Shown: one piece after another, positions 12,128 to 21,625 of the stretch | Position numbering within the stretch: the stretch's first letter is position 1 | Layout: the number at the start of each line of letters is the position of its first letter | Origin: Pseudomonas benzenivorans | GTDB taxonomy: Bacteria > Pseudomonadota > Gammaproteobacteria > Pseudomonadales > Pseudomonadaceae | Length of the DNA: 64,000 bases | Reading direction: 5' to 3' | Assembly (NCBI RefSeq): GCF_900100495.1 | Contig: NZ_FNCT01000024.1 | Span: 1-64,000 of the forward strand | The notes under the pieces: model-generated | Databases searched by the model: none | What the model saw: the letters and a program-made list of their open reading frames with translations, nothing else | What the model was told of the DNA's origin: nothing | Position numbers and translations under genes: made by a program

Positions 12128-13897
12128 ATGACAACAAGAACAACACATGCCGTCTTCCAGCCCTGCGCACTGGCGGTCGCCGTCGCGTTGGGCTGTGTCG
12201 CGCCGGTCCAGGCGATCAGCTTCAATCTGGGCGAGATCGAGGGGCAGTTCGACTCCTCCCTGTCGGTCGGCGCCAGCTGGGCGGTGCGCGGCGCCGATCC
12301 GGACTTCATCTCGGTCGCCAGTGGCGGCGAGGCCTCCTCGCGCACCTCGGACGACGGCCGACTGAACTTCAAGAAGGGCGAGACCTTCTCGAAGATCTTC
12401 AAGGGCATCCACGACCTGGAGTTGAAGTACGGCGATACCGGGGTGTTCGTCCGCGGCAAGTACTGGTACGACTTCGAGACCAAGGACGAGAGCCGGCTGT
12501 TCTACGACATCGACGACCACAACCGCAAGACCGCGGCGCAGTCGTCCGGCGCGGAGATCCTCGATGCCTTCCTCTACCACAACTACAGCCTCGGCGACCT
12601 GCCCGGCAGCGTGCGGGTCGGCAAGCAGGTGGTCAGCTGGGGCGAGAGCACCTTCATCCAGAACTCGATCAACTCGATCAACCCGATCGACGCGGCCGCC
12701 TTCCGCCGGCCCGGCGCGGAGATCAAGGAAGGCCTGATCCCGGTCAACATGCTCTACGTCTCGCAGAGCCTGAGCGACAGCCTGAGCATGGAGGCCTTCT
12801 ACCAGCTGGAGTGGGACCAGACCGTGGTGGACAACTGCGGCACCTTCTTCTCCACCACCGACGTGGTCGCCGACGGCTGCGAGGACCGCCTGGTGGTGTT
12901 CGGCCCGGACCTGCCGCCGGGCGAGTCGAACAATAGTTTCGCCCCTGGGGAAAACGTCTACATCCCCCGTGCTGGCGACCGCGATGCGCGCGACAGCGGC
13001 CAGTACGGCCTGGCCTTGCGCTGGTTCGCCGAGCAGCTGAACGACACCGAGTTCGGCCTCTATGCGATGAACTACCACAGCCGCAACCCGGTGTTCAGCA
13101 CCATCCGCACCACCACGCCTTCGGCGGCCTTCATCCCCGGTGCGCCGAACGCCGGTTACTTCATCGAGTACCCGGAGGACATCCGCCTCTACGGCGTCAG
13201 CTTCCAGACCAACGTCGGCGGCACCGCGCTGTCCGGCGAACTCAGCTACCGGCCGAACATGCCGCTGCAGATCAACTCCACCGACCTGTCCTTCGCCGCC
13301 CTCGGCCTGCCGTTCAACCCGGTGTTCGAAAGCGGTCACGCCGACAACGTCGGCGGCGGCGATATCCACGGCTACGAGCGCAAGCCCTTCACCCAGGCGC
13401 AGATCACCGCGGTGCAGTTCATCGACCGGGTGCTCGGCGCCAGTCGCCTGACCCTGGTCGGCGAGGTCGGCTACAACCACATCGGCGGCATCAAGGACGA
13501 CCCCAGCGAACTGCGCTTCGGCCGCGACCCGATCTACGGCGCCGGCGAGTTCAGCGTGCCCGGGGTGTGCGCCCTGTTCAACTCCGCCAACCCGGACGAG
13601 TGCCAGGGCGACGGCTTCTACACCGACAGCTCCTGGGGCTACCGCCTGCGCGCCAGCGCCGACTACAGCAACGTGTTCGCCGGGATCAACCTGACCCCGA
13701 GCGTCGCCTGGTCGCATGACGTCGACGGCTACGGGCCGAACTTCAACGAGGGCAGCAAGGCGGTCAGCGTCGGCCTCAACGCCGACTACCAGAACACCTA
13801 CAACGCCAGCCTCAGCTACACCGACTTCTTCGGCGGCGAGTACAACACCACCACCGACCGGGACTTCGTCGCCCTGAGTTTCGGTGTGAACTTCTGA
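12128..13897 (+). CDS. DUF1302 outer-membrane beta-rich protein
   Basis: 589 residues with a signal peptide (to about residue 28, ending VAPVQA), then ISFNLGEIEGQFDSSLSVGA, the hallmark start of DUF1302 proteins. The rest is rich in alternating aromatic and polar stretches and ends FVALSFGVNF with the terminal phenylalanine of outer-membrane barrels. GGAGAG lies 6 bases before the ATG. It is followed 28 bases later by a DUF1329 gene, a standing pair found near lipid, sterol or alkane-ester catabolic genes and MmpL/RND-type transporters; the biochemical role is not established. Confidence 0.9.
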   Translation: MTTRTTHAVFQPCALAVAVALGCVAPVQAISFNLGEIEGQFDSSLSVGASWAVRGADPDFISVASGGEASSRTSDDGRLNFKKGETFSKIFKGIHDLELKYGDTGVFVRGKYWYDFETKDESRLFYDIDDHNRKTAAQSSGAEILDAFLYHNYSLGDLPGSVRVGKQVVSWGESTFIQNSINSINPIDAAAFRRPGAEIKEGLIPVNMLYVSQSLSDSLSMEAFYQLEWDQTVVDNCGTFFSTTDVVADGCEDRLVVFGPDLPPGESNNSFAPGENVYIPRAGDRDARDSGQYGLALRWFAEQLNDTEFGLYAMNYHSRNPVFSTIRTTTPSAAFIPGAPNAGYFIEYPEDIRLYGVSFQTNVGGTALSGELSYRPNMPLQINSTDLSFAALGLPFNPVFESGHADNVGGGDIHGYERKPFTQAQITAVQFIDRVLGASRLTLVGEVGYNHIGGIKDDPSELRFGRDPIYGAGEFSVPGVCALFNSANPDECQGDGFYTDSSWGYRLRASADYSNVFAGINLTPSVAWSHDVDGYGPNFNEGSKAVSVGLNADYQNTYNASLSYTDFFGGEYNTTTDRDFVALSFGVNF

Positions 13898-13925
13898 TCA
13901 ACCACGCGCAAAGGATCCGTACCCG

Positions 13926-15296
13926 ATGAAAACTACAAGAATCCTGCAAACCGGCGCGCTGGCCCTGAGCCTGTTGGCCAGCAGCGTGATGGCGGCGGTC
14001 TCCGAGCAAGAGGTGGCGCAACTGGGGGCCAGCCTGACCCCGCTCGGCGCGGAACAGGCCGGCAACGCCGACGGCAGCATCCCGGCCTGGGACGGCGGCC
14101 TGCCGAGCAACGCCGGCAACGTCGACGGCAAGGGTTTCCTCGCCGACCCGTTCGCCAGCGAGCAGCCGCTGTTCACCATCACCGCGGCCAACGCCGCGCA
14201 GTACCAGGACAAGCTCTCCGCCGGCCAGCTGGCGATGCTCAAGCGCTATGCCGACAGCTACAAGATCCCGGTCTACCCGACCCACCGCAGCGCCGCGCTG
14301 CCGGAGGAGATCTACGCCGCGGCGAAGAAGAGCGCGCTGAACACCACCCCGGTGGACGGCGGCAACGGCCTGCAGAACTTCAGCGACAGCCGCTACTACG
14401 CTTTCCCGATTCCCAAGAGTGGGGTCGAGGTGGTGTGGAACCACATCACCCGCTACCGCGGCGGCAACGTGCGGCGCTGGATCACCCAGGCGACGCCGCA
14501 GACCAATGGTTCCTACAGCCTGGTCAAGTTCGAGGACGAGGTGGCCTTCCCCGCCGACATGCCCGACGTCGACTCGGCCAAGGCGAACAACATCCTGCTC
14601 TACTTCAAGCAGCGGGTGACCGCGCCGTCGCGCCTGGCCGGCAACGTGCTGCTGGTCCACGAGACCATCGACCAGGTCAAGGAGCCGCGCCTGGCGTGGA
14701 TCTACAACGCCGGCCAGCGCCGCGTGCGCCGCGCCCCGCAGGTGGCCTACGACGGCCCGGGCACCGCCGCCGACGGCATGCGCACCGCGGACAACTTCGA
14801 CCTGTTCTCCGGCGCGCCGGACCGTTACGACTGGAAACTGGTCGGCAAGAAGGAGATGTACATCCCCTACAACAGCTACAAGCTGGATTCGCCGGCGCTG
14901 AGCTACGACGACGTTATCAAGGCCGGGCATATCAACCAGGACCTGACCCGCTACGAGCTGCACCGGGTCTGGGAAGTGGAGGCCACCTTGAAGTCCGGCG
15001 AGCGGCACATCTATGCCAAGCGCCACATGTACTTCGACGAGGACAGCTGGCAGCTGGCCCTGGTCGATCACTACGACGGTCGCGGCCAGCTGTGGCGCGT
15101 CGCCGAGGGCCATGCGCAGAACTACTACGACCACAAGGTGCCGGGCTACACCCTGGAAGCCCTGTACGACGTGATCGCCGGCCGCTACCTGGCGCTGGGC
15201 ATGAAGAACGAGGAGAAATCCGCCTACGCCTTCGGCTTCAAGGCCACTGCGGCCGACTACACCCCGGCCGCCCTGCGTAGCTCAGGGGTGCGTTGA
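13926..15296 (+). CDS. DUF1329 periplasmic/outer-membrane protein
   Basis: 456 residues. Signal peptide MKTTRILQTGALALSLLASS...MAA, then SEQEVAQLGASLTPLGAEQAG and GSIPAWDGGLP, both diagnostic for DUF1329. LolA/LolB-like fold proteins of this family are thought to handle lipidic molecules at the outer membrane; that is family inference. Co-transcribed with the DUF1302 gene and closed by an intrinsic terminator. Confidence 0.9.
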   Translation: MKTTRILQTGALALSLLASSVMAAVSEQEVAQLGASLTPLGAEQAGNADGSIPAWDGGLPSNAGNVDGKGFLADPFASEQPLFTITAANAAQYQDKLSAGQLAMLKRYADSYKIPVYPTHRSAALPEEIYAAAKKSALNTTPVDGGNGLQNFSDSRYYAFPIPKSGVEVVWNHITRYRGGNVRRWITQATPQTNGSYSLVKFEDEVAFPADMPDVDSAKANNILLYFKQRVTAPSRLAGNVLLVHETIDQVKEPRLAWIYNAGQRRVRRAPQVAYDGPGTAADGMRTADNFDLFSGAPDRYDWKLVGKKEMYIPYNSYKLDSPALSYDDVIKAGHINQDLTRYELHRVWEVEATLKSGERHIYAKRHMYFDEDSWQLALVDHYDGRGQLWRVAEGHAQNYYDHKVPGYTLEALYDVIAGRYLALGMKNEEKSAYAFGFKATAADYTPAALRSSGVR

Positions 15297-15327
15297 GGCG
15301 CAGCGGTAAACGAGCAACTCCATGACT

Positions 15328-15354
15328 GGCGGCCTGCGGGCCGCCTTTTTTATT
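15328..15354 (+). terminator. intrinsic terminator of the DUF1302-DUF1329 operon
   Basis: GGCGGCC-TGCG-GGCCGCC followed by TTTTTT, 31 bases after the DUF1329 stop. Perfect 7-bp GC stem and T-tract. Confidence 0.9.
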
Positions 15355-15392
15355 GACCATGTATCAGTTAGGTGTTGCATGAGGCGTTTGGG

Positions 15393-15458
15393 GTAGGGTG
15401 CGCCGTGCGCACCAGCGCAGGCCGGGGGGCATGGCCTAGGCGGCCCCGCGCACCCTAC
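15393..15458. repeat. GTAGGGTGCGCCGTGCGCACC repeat
   Basis: GTAGGGTGCGCCGTGCGCACC at the left, CCGCGCACCCTAC at the right (inverted). Same family as parts of 1188-1356, 10001-10162, 22622-22699 and 60966-61025. Confidence 0.75.
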
Positions 15459-15619
15459 GGCGCCGAACAGCCTCGCACTCGAGAGCCGAGCGCAACACAT
15501 AACGGAGACATAGCTTTTTATTGGCCACTATCAGGGCTTGTGATACAGCTGTCGGACCCTGCCGTTGGCGGCTAGCCTGCGAGGCACCGGTCCCAGCACA
15601 AGAACAATCACGAGCCGTC

Positions 15620-18157
15620 ATGACCGCCTATGTCTCATCCACCGCCGTTACCTTGCCCGCCTGCGGCAAGAGCACGCTGCCACGCCAGCCGCCGGGACAT
15701 ATCCGGCGCGAAGCGTTGCAGGGCCTGCTGCTCGAGCAGGACTGCCGCGTCCGCCTGCTGATCGCGCCGGCGGGATTCGGCAAGTCGGTGCTGATGGCCG
15801 ACTGCGCCCGCGCCTGTCCGCCCACTTGCCAGGCGCTCTGGCTCAACGGTGCTGGCCAGGCCTGGTCGGCGGCGGAACTCTGCCGGCAGCTGGCCGGCGT
15901 CCTCGGCTACCCACAGGCCGCGGGCGAAGGCGAGTTGCGCGCCGCCCTGGAGGCGGAACAACGCCAGCTGTGGATCATGCTCAACGACTACCCGCGCGAG
16001 CCCGATGCCGAGCTGGATGCCTGTCTCGATCGTCTCATCGCTGTGGCGGCCGAGTCGGTCGGCTGGTGGATCGGCAGCCGCCGGCGGCCGGCCTGCAACC
16101 TGCCGCGGCTGCTGCTGGAAGGCGAACTGTTCGAACTGAACGCTGGCGACCTGGCCTTCAGCGCGGCCGAAGTGGCCAGCTGGCTGGCGCAGGAGGAGGG
16201 CGATCGGCGCGCCTGGGCCGAGCCGCTGTTCAACCAGACCCGCGGCTGGCCGGCGGCCTTGCGTCTGCGCCTGCTGGCGGCCCAGGGCGAGCGCAACGGC
16301 CTGCCGCTGTGCGAGGAGCATTGCGCGCTGCTGCGCGATTATGTCGAGCACGAGGTGCTGCACGACCTGCCGCGCGAACTGGAGCAGGCGCTGAGCCAGC
16401 TGGCGCAGATTCCGCGGTTCAGCGCCGATCTCTGCGAGCACCTGCTCGGCGTCGGCGAGGGTGCGGCCTGGCTCGAGGCGCTGCGTGCCCGTGGCCTGTT
16501 CGTCGCCGAGCTGGAGGGCAGTGCCGACTGGTTCGAGCTATTCCCGCCGTTTGCCCTGCTGCTGCGGCGCCGCGCCAGGAGCGAGCCCTGGGCCAGCCTG
16601 CACCTGCACGCCAGCCAGTGGTTCGCCGCCCGCGGCGAGGTCAGGCCGGCAGTGGAGCACGCCCTCAAGGGTGGTCAGCCGGAGGTCGCCGCCAGTTTTC
16701 TCGAACGCTATACCGAGGAGCAGTTGCTGCAGGGCCAGGAGCTGGCGCAGATCCTGCGCTGGCGCAACGAACTGCCCGACAGCCTGCTGAGCAGCACCCC
16801 GCGCCTGATCCTGCTCAATGCCTGGGCGCTGTTGCTGGTTGGCCGGCTGGACGATGCCCAGGCCTGCGCCGACCAGTTGCAGCGGTTTCAGCCGCGGTCC
16901 GATGACAAGCGGTTGCGCGACCTGTTCGCCCAGTGGCAGGCCATCCGCGGCATCGCCGCCTATGGTCGCGGCTGTGCGCTCGAGGCGCGCAGCCATCTGC
17001 TCGAAGCCCTGGCGGTGCTGCCGGAGGCGGCCTGGAGCCAGGCCCTGCTATGCCGTTCGGTACTGACCCAGATGGCCATCGGCGAGGGGCGTCTGGAGGA
17101 GGCCCAGCGCCTCGGTTACGAGGCGCTGAAACAGGCCCGGCAGCATGGCAGCGTGGTATTCGAGGCCCTCTTAGAACTGGATCACGGACTGTTGCTGGAG
17201 GCGCGCGGCGAGTTCGCCCGGGCCCAGGCGCTGTTGCGGCGGGTGGTCGAACAGGTGGACGTGCACCTGCTGCGGCAGACCCCGGTGTGGGGGCGAATTC
17301 TCCTGCGCCTGGGGCGCCTGGCCCTGCGCCAAGGCTGTCTGGATGACGCCGAGCAGAACCTGCAGGCCGGGCTCGAGCAGGCCCTGCACTACGGTGACCC
17401 GGGGGCCTTCCATGGCTACCTGGGGTTGGCCGAGCTGGCCGCCGGCCGTGACGATCTGGCCGGCGCCTTCGCCCACCTGGGCGAGGCCGAGCGCCTGATG
17501 CAACGCAAGTGTGTAGTCGATACGCTCTATCGCGGCGTATTGCTATTGGCCAGCAGTCATCTGTGGATTCGCCAGGGCCACCAGCAGCGGGCACGTGAGG
17601 CCCTGACCCGGGTGCTTGACTACCGGCAGCGGACCCAGGCCCTGCTGCCGCCGCCGCACTTCCCCGAGCTGGTGCCGCGCCTGCAGCACCGCTTGCTCTG
17701 CCTGGACATGGCGCAGGGTGTGGACGTGCGCCAGGCGTTGGCCGAACTGCTCGAGCTGGCCCTGATCCAGGGCCGCCAGGCGTTGGCCTGCGAACTCTGG
17801 CTGAGTTATGCCGAGGCCTGCGCGGCCAGTGGCGACATGCTCCAGGCCAGCCGCTCGCGCGAAGCGGGGCAGGCGTTGCGGCTCAGCCTGAACTACCGCT
17901 GCCTGTGGTTCGAGGCGGAGCCGGTCGCGCCGCAGGTGGCAGGCGCGCCGCTGGCCGCCGACGATGCGCCCCTGAGCGGCCGCGAACTGGCGGTGCTGGG
18001 GCTGATCGCCCAGGGCCTGTCCAATCAGGAGATCGCCGAGCGGCTGTACATCTCCTTGCATACGGTGAAGACCCATGCGCGGCGGATCAACGGCAAGCTC
18101 GGCGTGGCCCGGCGCACCCAGGCGGTGGCGCGGGCCAAGGCGCTGGGGTTGTTGTAA
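15620..18157 (+). CDS. MalT-like LuxR-family transcriptional regulator
   Basis: 845 residues. An N-terminal STAND-type ATPase carries the Walker A APAGFGKSVLM (about residue 50), followed by winged-helix and TPR-like helical repeats. The C-terminal LuxR helix-turn-helix reads LSGRELAVLGLIAQGLSNQE and ISLHTVKTHARRINGKLGV. Such proteins are ligand- and ATP-driven activators (MalT, AlkS type). An upstream in-frame ATG at 15521 exists, but the 33 extra residues look unlike coding sequence; no convincing ribosome site decides. Lying next to and in line with the DUF1302/DUF1329 operon, it is the natural candidate regulator of that operon. Confidence 0.88.
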   Translation: MTAYVSSTAVTLPACGKSTLPRQPPGHIRREALQGLLLEQDCRVRLLIAPAGFGKSVLMADCARACPPTCQALWLNGAGQAWSAAELCRQLAGVLGYPQAAGEGELRAALEAEQRQLWIMLNDYPREPDAELDACLDRLIAVAAESVGWWIGSRRRPACNLPRLLLEGELFELNAGDLAFSAAEVASWLAQEEGDRRAWAEPLFNQTRGWPAALRLRLLAAQGERNGLPLCEEHCALLRDYVEHEVLHDLPRELEQALSQLAQIPRFSADLCEHLLGVGEGAAWLEALRARGLFVAELEGSADWFELFPPFALLLRRRARSEPWASLHLHASQWFAARGEVRPAVEHALKGGQPEVAASFLERYTEEQLLQGQELAQILRWRNELPDSLLSSTPRLILLNAWALLLVGRLDDAQACADQLQRFQPRSDDKRLRDLFAQWQAIRGIAAYGRGCALEARSHLLEALAVLPEAAWSQALLCRSVLTQMAIGEGRLEEAQRLGYEALKQARQHGSVVFEALLELDHGLLLEARGEFARAQALLRRVVEQVDVHLLRQTPVWGRILLRLGRLALRQGCLDDAEQNLQAGLEQALHYGDPGAFHGYLGLAELAAGRDDLAGAFAHLGEAERLMQRKCVVDTLYRGVLLLASSHLWIRQGHQQRAREALTRVLDYRQRTQALLPPPHFPELVPRLQHRLLCLDMAQGVDVRQALAELLELALIQGRQALACELWLSYAEACAASGDMLQASRSREAGQALRLSLNYRCLWFEAEPVAPQVAGAPLAADDAPLSGRELAVLGLIAQGLSNQEIAERLYISLHTVKTHARRINGKLGVARRTQAVARAKALGLL

Positions 18158-18219
18158 GTCCGGCGGGACGTTCGTACCTGTGTCGCGTTGGCAGTTGGCC
18201 TAGCGTCGGAATCCGCACT

Positions 18220-18305
18220 GTAGGAGCACGCCATGCGTACGATCGATGTCCCGGATAGCGCCGCTTCGCCGGCATGGAACTGGGCGTTCCCCCAGCTCCT
18301 GTAGG
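18220..18305. repeat. degenerate GTAGGAGC repeat
   Basis: GTAGGAGCACGCCATGCGTA at the left and CAGCTCCTGTAGG at the right loosely match the 4236-4309 family. Weak pairing; included because the two families abut here. Confidence 0.4.
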
Positions 18306-18323
18306 TGCAGGAGCCGACCCCGG

Positions 18324-18381
18324 TGTCGCGTCAACCATGAGATGTCGGTTCAACGCCCGGCCGCTCCCACGGAAAGCGACA
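18324..18381. repeat. 58-bp dispersed repeat, copy 2
   Basis: Second copy of the 1111-1168 repeat. It ends 2 bases before the stop codon of the SirB1-like gene, forming its immediate 3' flank. Confidence 0.75.
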
Positions 18382-18383
18382 CC

Positions 18384-19187
18384 CTAATGCAGCGCCGGTG
18401 TCGCCGCGAGCTGGCGCAAACGCTCGCCGAGCAGCAGGCGCTGCGCCGGGTCGTCGCACAGCAGCAGGGCGCGCTGCAGGTCGAAGCGCTCGGCATGCGG
18501 GCAATCCAGGCGCTGGTACAGCTCGGCGCGGGCCAGGTGGTCGGTGACCGTCGGCGCGCCGAGCAGCAGCACGCGCTCGGCATCCTTGAGTGCCGCCAGA
18601 TGATCCTCGGCGAGCAGATGCAGCTGCAGCAGGTTGCGCGACAGCCGTTGCAGCATGCAGCGCGCATCGCAGCCCTGCAGATGGCCGGCGGATAACGCGG
18701 CACCGGCGCCCCGATGGCGGGCCAGCAGTTCGCGGCAGTCGCGCGGGTACAGCCGGCGGCCGCCGCAGGGGTCGAGCAGGTGGTCGGCGCCGGGGACCCG
18801 GAGCAGGAAATGCCCGGGGAAATTCACCCCCTGCAGCGGAATCTCCAGACGCCGCGCCAGTTCCAGGGCGATCAGCGCCAGCGATAGCGGTTGTCCGCGG
18901 CGGCGCAGCAGGACCTGATGCAGCAGGGCGGCCCGCGGGCGCAGCGGGCTGTCGTCGTCCTCGTGGAAATCCAGCGCGCTCAGGCGCCGCAGCAGCGGTT
19001 GCGCCAGTTCCGCGGCGGGCAGGCTGGGCAAGCCGGCGCCGACCCGTTGCTGCAGGGCGCCCAGCTCGCGCAGCGCCTCGGCCGGTTGCAGCGCCGGGTC
19101 ATGTTCGGCGGCAATCCACAGCGCCGCCTCGAACAGCGCGGGCGGTTCGCGGTCGAGGCAGGCAAGGCAGGTCTGGCGCGGGCTCAT
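18384..19187 (-). CDS. SirB1/transglutaminase-like domain protein
   Basis: 267 residues. The middle part (HQVLLRRRGQPLSLALIALE, GVNFPGHFLLRV, DPCGGRRL) matches the SirB1 family, a transglutaminase-like fold. The C-terminal third (SRNLLQLHLLAEDHLAALKD) is TPR-like. No biochemical role is firmly known. GGAGG 5 bases before the ATG. Divergent from leucine dehydrogenase, 129 bases apart. A similar arrangement is, from memory, found around PA3418-PA3419 of P. aeruginosa. Confidence 0.8.
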   Translation of the reverse strand: MSPRQTCLACLDREPPALFEAALWIAAEHDPALQPAEALRELGALQQRVGAGLPSLPAAELAQPLLRRLSALDFHEDDDSPLRPRAALLHQVLLRRRGQPLSLALIALELARRLEIPLQGVNFPGHFLLRVPGADHLLDPCGGRRLYPRDCRELLARHRGAGAALSAGHLQGCDARCMLQRLSRNLLQLHLLAEDHLAALKDAERVLLLGAPTVTDHLARAELYQRLDCPHAERFDLQRALLLCDDPAQRLLLGERLRQLAATPALH

Positions 19188-19316
19188 GGTTACCTCCGCT
19201 GATGCCTCGTTTGTAACCGGCCGGCCGAGCTGCGTCCAGCCCCCGCAGCGGCGGGTTTCTGTCGGCGCGCGGGGCGCCGCCTATACTGGCTGTAACCAGA
19301 CCAAGGGAGCCACTGC

Positions 19317-20339
19317 ATGTTCTCCATCATGGAAACCGCCCGGCTCGAGGCGCTGCACCTCGCCCAGGATCCGGCAACCGGCCTCAAGGCCATCATCGCC
19401 ATCCACAACACTCGTCTCGGTCCGGCCCTCGGCGGCTGCCGTTACCTGGCCTATCCCGACGAACAGAGCGCGATCCGCGATGCCGTGCGCCTGGCCCAGG
19501 GCATGAGCTACAAGGCCGCGTTGGCCGGCCTCGACCAAGGCGGTGGCAAGGCGGTGATCATCCGTCCGGCGCACCTGGACAACCGCGGCGCGCTGTTCGA
19601 AGCCTTCGGTCGCTTCATCGAAACCCTCAATGGCCGCTACATCACCGCGGTGGACAGCGGCACCTCCAGCGCCGACATGGACTGCATCGCCCAGCACACC
19701 CGCCATGTCACCAGCACCACCAGCGAAGGCGACCCCTCGCCGCACACCGCCATGGGGGTGTTCGCCGGGATCCGCGCCACCGCCCTGGCGCGCCTCGGCA
19801 GCGACGACCTGGAGGGCCTGCGCGTGGCCATCCAGGGCCTCGGGCATGTCGGCTACGCGCTGGCCGAGCAGCTGCATGCGGCCGGGGTCGAACTGCTGGT
19901 CAGCGACCTGGACGCCGGGCGGGTGCAACTGGCGGTCGAGCAGCTCGGCGCCCAGCCGGTGGCCAGTGAAGCCTTGCTCACCACCCCCTGCGACATCCTC
20001 GCGCCCTGCGGCCTGGGCGGCGTATTGAATGCCGAGACGGTCGGCCAGCTGCGCTGTTCGGCGGTGGCCGGGGCGGCGAACAACCAATTGGCCAACGCCG
20101 ACATCGCCGACACCCTGCAGGCCCGCGGGATCCTCTATGCGCCGGATTACGTGATCAATTCCGGCGGGTTGATCTACGTCGCCCTGCGCCACCGCGGCGA
20201 AAGCCTGGCGGCGATCACCGGGCACATGGCGAAGATCAGCCTGCGCCTGACCGAGATCTACGCCCACGCCCAGGCCGACAAGCGCTCCCCGGCGCGGGTC
20301 GCCGATGCCCTGGCCGAGCGTTTGCTGTACGGACCCTGA
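19317..20339 (+). CDS. ldh: leucine dehydrogenase (Glu/Leu/Phe/Val dehydrogenase)
   Basis: 340 residues; NAD-dependent deamination of branched-chain amino acids to 2-oxoacids. GPALGGCRYLAYPDE, GMSYKAALAGLDQGGGKAVI (catalytic lysine in GGGKA), AVDSGTSSADMD and the NAD-binding VAIQGLGHVGYALAEQL identify the leucine/phenylalanine dehydrogenase branch. AAGGGAG before the ATG. It is 104 bases ahead of the E1alpha gene, so oxidative deamination feeds straight into the 2-oxoacid dehydrogenase genes. That suggests a branched-chain or related substrate rather than pyruvate. Confidence 0.93.
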   Translation: MFSIMETARLEALHLAQDPATGLKAIIAIHNTRLGPALGGCRYLAYPDEQSAIRDAVRLAQGMSYKAALAGLDQGGGKAVIIRPAHLDNRGALFEAFGRFIETLNGRYITAVDSGTSSADMDCIAQHTRHVTSTTSEGDPSPHTAMGVFAGIRATALARLGSDDLEGLRVAIQGLGHVGYALAEQLHAAGVELLVSDLDAGRVQLAVEQLGAQPVASEALLTTPCDILAPCGLGGVLNAETVGQLRCSAVAGAANNQLANADIADTLQARGILYAPDYVINSGGLIYVALRHRGESLAAITGHMAKISLRLTEIYAHAQADKRSPARVADALAERLLYGP

Positions 20340-20443
20340 GCACCCGCCCAGCGCGCGCTAGCTACCGCTAGCCACGCCGGAACCACCCCGGACCACAAGC
20401 CCGGGGCGTCACGGATACCCATAAGGTGTCGAGGAGTTCAGCC

Positions 20444-21625
20444 ATGCCAGACAGTCTGCAACTGCCCTATACCCGCTATCTCGACCCCGACGGCCGCCTG
20501 CTCGGCGCGCTGCCGGCCTGGGCCGACGACTTCGACCTGCTCTGCCGGCTGTACCGGCAGATGGTCCTGACCCGCCTGTTCGACCAGAAGGCGGTGGCCC
20601 TGCAACGCACCGGGCGCATCGGCACCTACGCGCCGACCATCGGCCAGGAGGCCATCGGCGTGGCCATCGGTGCGCTGATGAAGCCCGAGGACGTGCTGGT
20701 GCCCTATTACCGCGACACCGCCGCGCAGTTCATGCGCGGGGTGCGGATGGAGGAGATCCTCCTCTACTGGGGCGGCGACGAGCGCGGCAGCGCCTATGCC
20801 GACCCGGCGGCGGCCGAGGACTTCCCGCTCTGCGTGCCGATCGCCACCCAGGCCCTGCATGCCTGCGGCGTGGCCACGGCGATGAAGATCCGCGGCGAGC
20901 ACCGGGTCGCCGTCACCACCTGCGGCGACGGCGCCACCAGCAAGGGCGACTTCCTCGAGGCGCTCAACGTCGCCGGCGCCTGGCAGCTGCCGGTGGTCTT
21001 CGTGGTCAACAACAACCAGTGGGCGATCTCGGTGCCGCGGCGGATCCAGTGCGGCGCGCCGACCCTGGCGCAGAAGGCCATCGGCGCCGGCTTCCATGGC
21101 GAGCAGGTCGACGGCAACGACATCCTCGCCGTCTACGAGCGCATGCAGCTGGCCCTGGAGCGCGCCCGCCACGGCAAGGGCCCGGTGCTGCTGGAATGCT
21201 TGAGCTACCGGCTCGGCGACCACACCACCGCCGACGATGCCACCCGCTATCGCAGCGCCGAGGAGGTGAAGCAGGCCTGGCAGGAAGAGCCGATCAAGCG
21301 CCTGCAGGCCTTCCTCGCCGCCCAGGGGGTGTGGGACGAGGGCCGCGAACAGGCGCTGATCGGCGAGTGCCAGGCGCTGGTGCAGCAGGCCGTCGAGACC
21401 TTCGAGGCGGCCGGCAACCAGCCGGCCGCGAGCGTGTTCGATTACGTCTACGCGCAGTGGCCGGCGGCGCTGGCCGAGCAGCGCGAGGCATTCCGCGAGC
21501 GCGTTGCCCGGCGCTCGGCGCAGAGCGCCTCGCCCTCATCCGGCGCTGCGCGCCACCTTCTCCCGCAGGCGGGAGAAGGTTATCAGATGCGGCCTCCGGC
21601 CGATTCTATGGAGGGCCAGCCATGA
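20444..21625 (+). CDS. pdhA: 2-oxoacid dehydrogenase E1 component, alpha subunit
   Basis: 393 residues; thiamine-diphosphate decarboxylation of a 2-oxoacid. The ThDP fold has GDGATSKGDFLEALNVAGAW followed by VVNNNQWAISVP. GAGGAG 7 bases upstream sets the start at 20444. Annotated in relatives as pyruvate dehydrogenase E1alpha, but the linkage to leucine dehydrogenase points to branched-chain 2-oxoacids. The last ~30 residues (from about SASPSSGAARHLLPQAGEG) are encoded by an intergenic-type repeat rather than conserved enzyme sequence. The stop overlaps the E1beta start (ATGA). Confidence 0.92.
   Translation: MPDSLQLPYTRYLDPDGRLLGALPAWADDFDLLCRLYRQMVLTRLFDQKAVALQRTGRIGTYAPTIGQEAIGVAIGALMKPEDVLVPYYRDTAAQFMRGVRMEEILLYWGGDERGSAYADPAAAEDFPLCVPIATQALHACGVATAMKIRGEHRVAVTTCGDGATSKGDFLEALNVAGAWQLPVVFVVNNNQWAISVPRRIQCGAPTLAQKAIGAGFHGEQVDGNDILAVYERMQLALERARHGKGPVLLECLSYRLGDHTTADDATRYRSAEEVKQAWQEEPIKRLQAFLAAQGVWDEGREQALIGECQALVQQAVETFEAAGNQPAASVFDYVYAQWPAALAEQREAFRERVARRSAQSASPSSGAARHLLPQAGEGYQMRPPADSMEGQP
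21531..21580. repeat. CCTTCTCCCGC repeat inside the E1alpha 3' end
   Basis: CGCCCTCATCCGGCGCTGCG and CACCTTCTCCCGCAGGCGGG...GAAGG form the typical Pseudomonas intergenic palindrome (CCTTCTCCCGC/GCGGGAGAAGG). Here it is translated as the E1alpha C-terminus. Confidence 0.75.
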
